A stretch of 10,284 nt of DNA from assembly GCA_937893815.1 (NCBI GenBank), contig CALCSH010000133.1, positions 1 through 10,284 of the forward strand. Reading direction: 5' to 3'. Under the pieces are notes generated by a model that did no database searches, was not told the DNA's origin, and saw only the letters and a list, made by a program, of their open reading frames with translations. This document shows, in pieces, positions 7,908-10,284 of this stretch. The translations under genes and the position numbers were made by a program. Each line of letters opens with the position of its first letter. Positions within the stretch are counted from its first letter, which is position 1. Source of the stretch: an uncultured Anaerolineae bacterium. GTDB lineage: Bacteria; Chloroflexota; Anaerolineae; Anaerolineales; UBA11858.

Positions 7908-8762
7908 TCATTCTGAAACCAGACTATTACGGGCATCACGGGCACGGGTGAGTTGTTCTCGTAAGGCGCGTTCGTCGGTGGCGGTGAGGGCAGTTTCGAG
8001 GTCGTTGAGGGTCAGACGCATTTTTCGTAGGGCAGTCAAGATTGGGGTGCGGTTGGTGAGCAGAATATCAAGCATCATATTCATATCGCTGGCCGCCAGG
8101 CGGGTGGTGCTGCGGAATCCGCTGCTGGCTAAGGGAGCGGCTTCCGCCGGGGTGCTGCCTGCCAACGCCGCCGATATGAGGTAGGGTAGATGACTGGTGG
8201 CGGCTACCCAGCGGTCATGAGTCTGCGCATCCAGCCAGAGGGGGCGCGAACCGAGCAAGGCAGCAAGCTGCTCACCAAGCTGGCGCAATTCGGGAGGTGT
8301 GCGCTCAGTGAGTGTTAAGGCAAAGATCGCTTTGTGAAAAAGTTCGGCTTCTGCATGGCCCAAGCCGGAGGTCTCTTTGCCGCACATGGGGTGCCCGCCC
8401 AGAGCAGAAAAACGCTCCGGCAATCGGTTCATGGCGGCGACGATTTCGGCTTTAGTGGAACTGAGGTCAAGGATGGTGCAGGGAGCAGGGCAAAGTTCCG
8501 GAAGTTGGCTCAGCCATTTCAAGTTGGCGCGCACCGGGGCTGCCAAAATAATCAGATCGGCTTCGGGCAGCAAATCAATCCCATTGGGAGAGACTCGATC
8601 AACCAGGCCGTGCTCTAGAGCATAGCGCCGGGTTTCAGGATCAGAATCCACTGCCAGCAGGGTGGCGACATGCGGGCGCAGCGCCATGGCCAGCGATCCG
8701 CCCATCAGTCCCAGGCCAACAATGGCTATAGTTTGTTCCGCAAGAAAAATATCTTCGGTCAT
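7908..8762 (-). CDS. tyrA: Prephenate (or arogenate) dehydrogenase, stand-alone
   Basis: TyrA oxidatively decarboxylates prephenate to 4-hydroxyphenylpyruvate, or arogenate to tyrosine. The 284-residue protein has an N-terminal Rossmann fold with GLGLMGGS (16-23) and an acidic residue (Asp39) after the second strand, which favours NAD over NADP; then DLSSTKA (99-105), HPMCGKETSG with the probable catalytic His124, and the helical dimerisation domain with THDRW and SHLPYLISAAL (181-200). There is no chorismate mutase or ACT domain, so tyrosine feedback, if any, is through the core. If the nearby aminotransferase acts on prephenate, this enzyme would work on arogenate; sequence alone does not decide. 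No clear ribosome binding site is seen. Mobile-like elements flank it on both sides (8845-8957 and 7742-7902). Confidence 0.94.
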   Translation of the reverse strand: MTEDIFLAEQTIAIVGLGLMGGSLAMALRPHVATLLAVDSDPETRRYALEHGLVDRVSPNGIDLLPEADLIILAAPVRANLKWLSQLPELCPAPCTILDLSSTKAEIVAAMNRLPERFSALGGHPMCGKETSGLGHAEAELFHKAIFALTLTERTPPELRQLGEQLAALLGSRPLWLDAQTHDRWVAATSHLPYLISAALAGSTPAEAAPLASSGFRSTTRLAASDMNMMLDILLTNRTPILTALRKMRLTLNDLETALTATDERALREQLTRARDARNSLVSE

Positions 8763-8794
8763 ATTGATGCTTTTTGAAAAACCAAGTAAGCAGG

Positions 8795-8841
8795 CAATCA
8801 GGGATCAGGTAATTGGGAGGCAATTCCCAAATCGCCTAATT
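8795..8841. repeat. CCTAAT-type repeat between tyrA and aroF
   Basis: CAATCAGGGATCAGGTAATT (8795-8814) matches 1351-1370 at 19 of 20 positions. A small inverted repeat TTGGGA/TCCCAA and a CCTAAT follow. On the far side of the 113-bp element, CCTAATC and ACCGATTACCT (8958-8976) continue the same style, so the element appears nested in an older repeat. The aroF stop codon (8971-8973) lies in that right-hand part. Confidence 0.6.
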
Positions 8842-8844
8842 CCT

Positions 8845-8957
8845 ATAGGACTTACGCACTTGTACAAGAGAATGCCCGAAAATAGGGGTGTGTGGGGGCT
8901 TCGCCCCCACACACCCCTATTTTCGGGATATTTTTTATCGAGTTGCGTAAGTCCTAT
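8845..8957. mobile_element. 113-bp MITE-like element with 14-bp terminal inverted repeats and a perfect 25-bp hairpin
   Basis: The ends are perfect 14-bp inverted repeats, ATAGGACTTACGCA (8845-8858) and TGCGTAAGTCCTAT (8944-8957). Inside is a perfect 25-bp stem (8875-8899 with 8903-8927) closed by a TTC loop, and a 10-bp palindrome CTTGTACAAG at 8859-8868. The trinucleotide CCT abuts both ends (8842-8844, 8958-8960), a possible short target duplication. No transposase is encoded. In the direction of aro transcription the stem is not followed by a T-run; the T-run lies on the other side, so it is not oriented as an intrinsic terminator for the operon, though such a strong hairpin could affect mRNA stability or cause pausing between aroF and tyrA. 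Confidence 0.8.
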
Positions 8958-8970
8958 CCTAATCAACCGA

Positions 8971-9999
8971 TTACCTGACCTGAGGCGCGAGCTGCTTCCC
9001 AAGAATCCCAGCGATACCAGCGACCTGTCTGACCATCTCGGCGAAGCGCTCGGGCTTGAGCGATTGTCCGCCGTCGGATAAGGCATTATCGGGGTCGTTA
9101 TGGACTTCGATGATCAATCCGTCCGCTCCAGCGGCGATGCCGGCGCGGGCAATGGCGGTAACATACTCCCAATGCCCGGTACCGTGGCTGGGGTCGACAA
9201 CCACAGGGAGATGGGTTTGCGCCTTGAGCACGGGAACGGCGTTGATATCGGTGGTGTTGCGGGTAGCGGTTTCAAAGGTGCGGATGCCACGCTCGCACAG
9301 TACAATGCGGCGGTTGCCCTTGGAAAGGATATATTCGGCAGACATCAGCAATTCTTCGATGGTGGCGCTGAGGCCGCGCTTGAGCAACACGGCACGGTCA
9401 CTCATACCAACGGCTTTTAGCAACGAATAGTTCTGCATGTTACGCGCCCCAATCTGAAGCATATCGGCATATTTCGAGACCAGCAATACCTGCTCAGGAG
9501 CCATAACTTCGGTGACAATGGGTAAACCGGTTTGCTGCCGCGCTTCGGCGAGCAATTTGAGACCTTCTTCGCCCATACCCTGGAAGGAATAGGGGGAGGT
9601 GCGCGGCTTGAAGGCCCCGCCGCGCAGAGCGTGCGCCCCGGCTTCCTTGACGGCATGAGCAATTTCCAGAATTTGGGTGCGACTCTCCACCGAACACGGC
9701 CCGGCGATGATCACAATTTGTCCCGGCTCGACGGAGACGCCATTGAGCGGAAAAGCTGAATCTTGGGGACTGAATTCGCGCGAAGCCAGTTTGAAGGGGC
9801 GCGAGATGGGTACCACGCGGTCGACGCCATCCATGAGCACAAACGAGTCGCGGTTAACAATCCGACCATCCCCAACCGCGCCGATAATGGTGCGCTCTTC
9901 GCCTTGCGAAAGGTGGGCGTTGAGACCCTGGGCTTCGATGCGCGTAATTACTTTTTGAATTTCAGCCTGACTGGCGCCGCTACGCATAATAATAAGCAT
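8971..9999 (-). CDS. aroF: 3-deoxy-7-phosphoheptulonate synthase (DAHP synthase), class I-beta
   Basis: This enzyme commits carbon to the pathway by condensing PEP with erythrose-4-phosphate. The 342 residues comprise an N-terminal ferredoxin-like domain (about 1-70, [11 protein letters not shown] onwards), which in Thermotoga-type enzymes binds the aromatic feedback inhibitor, and a TIM barrel with GPCSVES (100-106, metal ligand Cys102), [17 protein letters not shown] (125-141), QIGARNMQN (182-190), LLKRG (205-209), DPSHGTG (269-275, His272), Glu298 in IIEVH and SDGGQS (308-313, Asp309). The start at 9999 has GGAGAG (10005-10010) with 5-nt spacing. The frame stays open upstream to 10101, but that extension is repeat sequence and is rejected. 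The stop lies in a CCTAAT-type repeat. A paralogue ends 176 bp upstream. Confidence 0.97.
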   Translation of the reverse strand: MLIIMRSGASQAEIQKVITRIEAQGLNAHLSQGEERTIIGAVGDGRIVNRDSFVLMDGVDRVVPISRPFKLASREFSPQDSAFPLNGVSVEPGQIVIIAGPCSVESRTQILEIAHAVKEAGAHALRGGAFKPRTSPYSFQGMGEEGLKLLAEARQQTGLPIVTEVMAPEQVLLVSKYADMLQIGARNMQNYSLLKAVGMSDRAVLLKRGLSATIEELLMSAEYILSKGNRRIVLCERGIRTFETATRNTTDINAVPVLKAQTHLPVVVDPSHGTGHWEYVTAIARAGIAAGADGLIIEVHNDPDNALSDGGQSLKPERFAEMVRQVAGIAGILGKQLAPQVR

Positions 10000-10014
10000 A
10001 ATTTCTCTCCTATT

Positions 10015-10157
10015 TTTCATCCACGAAGTACACGAAGGGGCACTAATTATTTCGGGTCTCTGAGATTTCGCAAGGTAAAGCCCAGATTTGGGAACCTCCA
10101 CGCAAAGTCCAAAGACCCATTATTTCTTGGTATTCTTCGTGCGCTTTGTGGATGAAA
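10015..10157. repeat. 143-bp inverted repeat of CACGAAG type upstream of aroF
   Basis: The arms at 10015-10037 and 10135-10157 match at 20 of 23 positions in inverted orientation (TTTCATCCAC(G/A)AAG..CACGAAG). The interior of about 97 bp contains a related CGCAAAGTCCAAAG piece and no open gene. No flanking target duplication is seen. It fills nearly the whole gap between the two DAHP synthase genes, ending 4 nt before the aroF ribosome binding site. The same motif appears in frame inside aroB at 1815-1849. Confidence 0.7.
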
Positions 10158-10175
10158 CCAGTTCTCGACAGGAAT

Positions 10176-10284
10176 CTAATGATTGGGGGCGAGTTGTTTG
10201 CCAACGGCTTCGGCGATGGCTTTAACTTGCAGCATCATCTCGGCGAAGCGTTCTGGTTTTAGGGATTGCCCGCCATCGGAAAGG
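10176..10284 (-). CDS. 3' end of a second DAHP synthase (partial, cut by right edge)
   Basis: The last 35 residues and stop are visible, beginning [16 protein letters not shown] and ending GKQLAPNH. They align end to end with the C-terminus of the adjacent AroF: 26 of 35 residues are identical by my count, including the metal-ligand aspartate of SDGG. The gene is therefore a tandem paralogue of class I-beta DAHP synthase on the same strand, with the bulk upstream of the window. Codon choices differ in the shared stretch, so the duplication is not recent. Paired DAHP synthases usually differ in feedback inhibitor; that cannot be tested here because the regulatory domain of this copy is not visible. 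Confidence 0.9.
   Translation of the reverse strand, partial: LSDGGQSLKPERFAEMMLQVKAIAEAVGKQLAPNH

Noticed and set aside
8875..8927. Intrinsic terminator for aroF
   Set aside because: The stem is strong, but in the direction of aro transcription it is not followed by a T-run. The hairpin sits inside an element with terminal inverted repeats, so it is better explained as part of a MITE.
10000..10101. A longer aroF reading frame starting at 10101
   Set aside because: The added 34 residues come from the inverted-repeat region, have no family counterpart, and the ATG at 9999 has a GGAGAG site at proper spacing and gives the standard N-terminus.

Overview
The window holds an almost complete shikimate/aromatic amino acid gene cluster. 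Every gene lies on the minus strand, so transcription runs from high to low coordinates. In transcription order it contains: the 3' end of one DAHP synthase (cut by the right edge), a second, intact DAHP synthase (aroF), prephenate/arogenate dehydrogenase (tyrA), EPSP synthase (aroA), shikimate dehydrogenase (aroE), a class I/II PLP aminotransferase, chorismate synthase (aroC), a fused shikimate kinase/3-dehydroquinate synthase (aroKB), type II 3-dehydroquinate dehydratase (aroQ), a TauE/SafE-type membrane permease, and the first codons of another gene at the left edge. All seven enzymatic steps from PEP plus erythrose-4-phosphate to chorismate are present. TyrA and probably the aminotransferase extend the route towards tyrosine/phenylalanine. 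No chorismate mutase or prephenate dehydratase is visible.

The organism is a bacterium. The SK-DHQS fusion, the class I-beta DAHP synthase with an N-terminal regulatory domain, and an order recalling the Thermotoga maritima aro cluster suggest a deep-branching lineage. The many short dispersed palindromic repeats make me favour Chloroflexota (Anaerolineae-like) as a tentative placement. This is a guess from gene content and repeat style, not a phylogenetic result.

The genes from aroA to aroKB are tightly packed: ATGA overlaps at aroA/aroE and possibly aminotransferase/aroC, an 8-bp overlap at aroC/aroKB, and 35 bp at aroE/aminotransferase. The wider gaps (about 70-230 bp) are filled with repeats: a 143-bp inverted repeat upstream of aroF, a 113-bp MITE-like element between aroF and tyrA, and a 161-bp inverted-repeat element between tyrA and aroA. 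The last is bounded by a perfect 6-bp direct repeat.

The unusual feature is that repeats are not confined to the gaps. Several families run in frame through coding sequence: a GC-rich hairpin inside aroE, an ACGGAT-type palindrome inside aroC, a CACGAAG-type repeat inside the aroB domain, TTCAACCT-type repeats at two sites in aroE (each encoding LQPST), a GACGGRR 7-mer array just after the aroKB start, and repeats forming the C-termini of AroKB and the aminotransferase. All these genes remain open with the catalytic motifs I could check intact, so the repeats look tolerated or recruited. This recalls the palindromic elements described in Rickettsia genes and is the part of the window most worth following up.

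No stretch longer than 300 bases lacks a gene. I saw no tRNA, rRNA, CRISPR array, transposase gene or convincing terminator.
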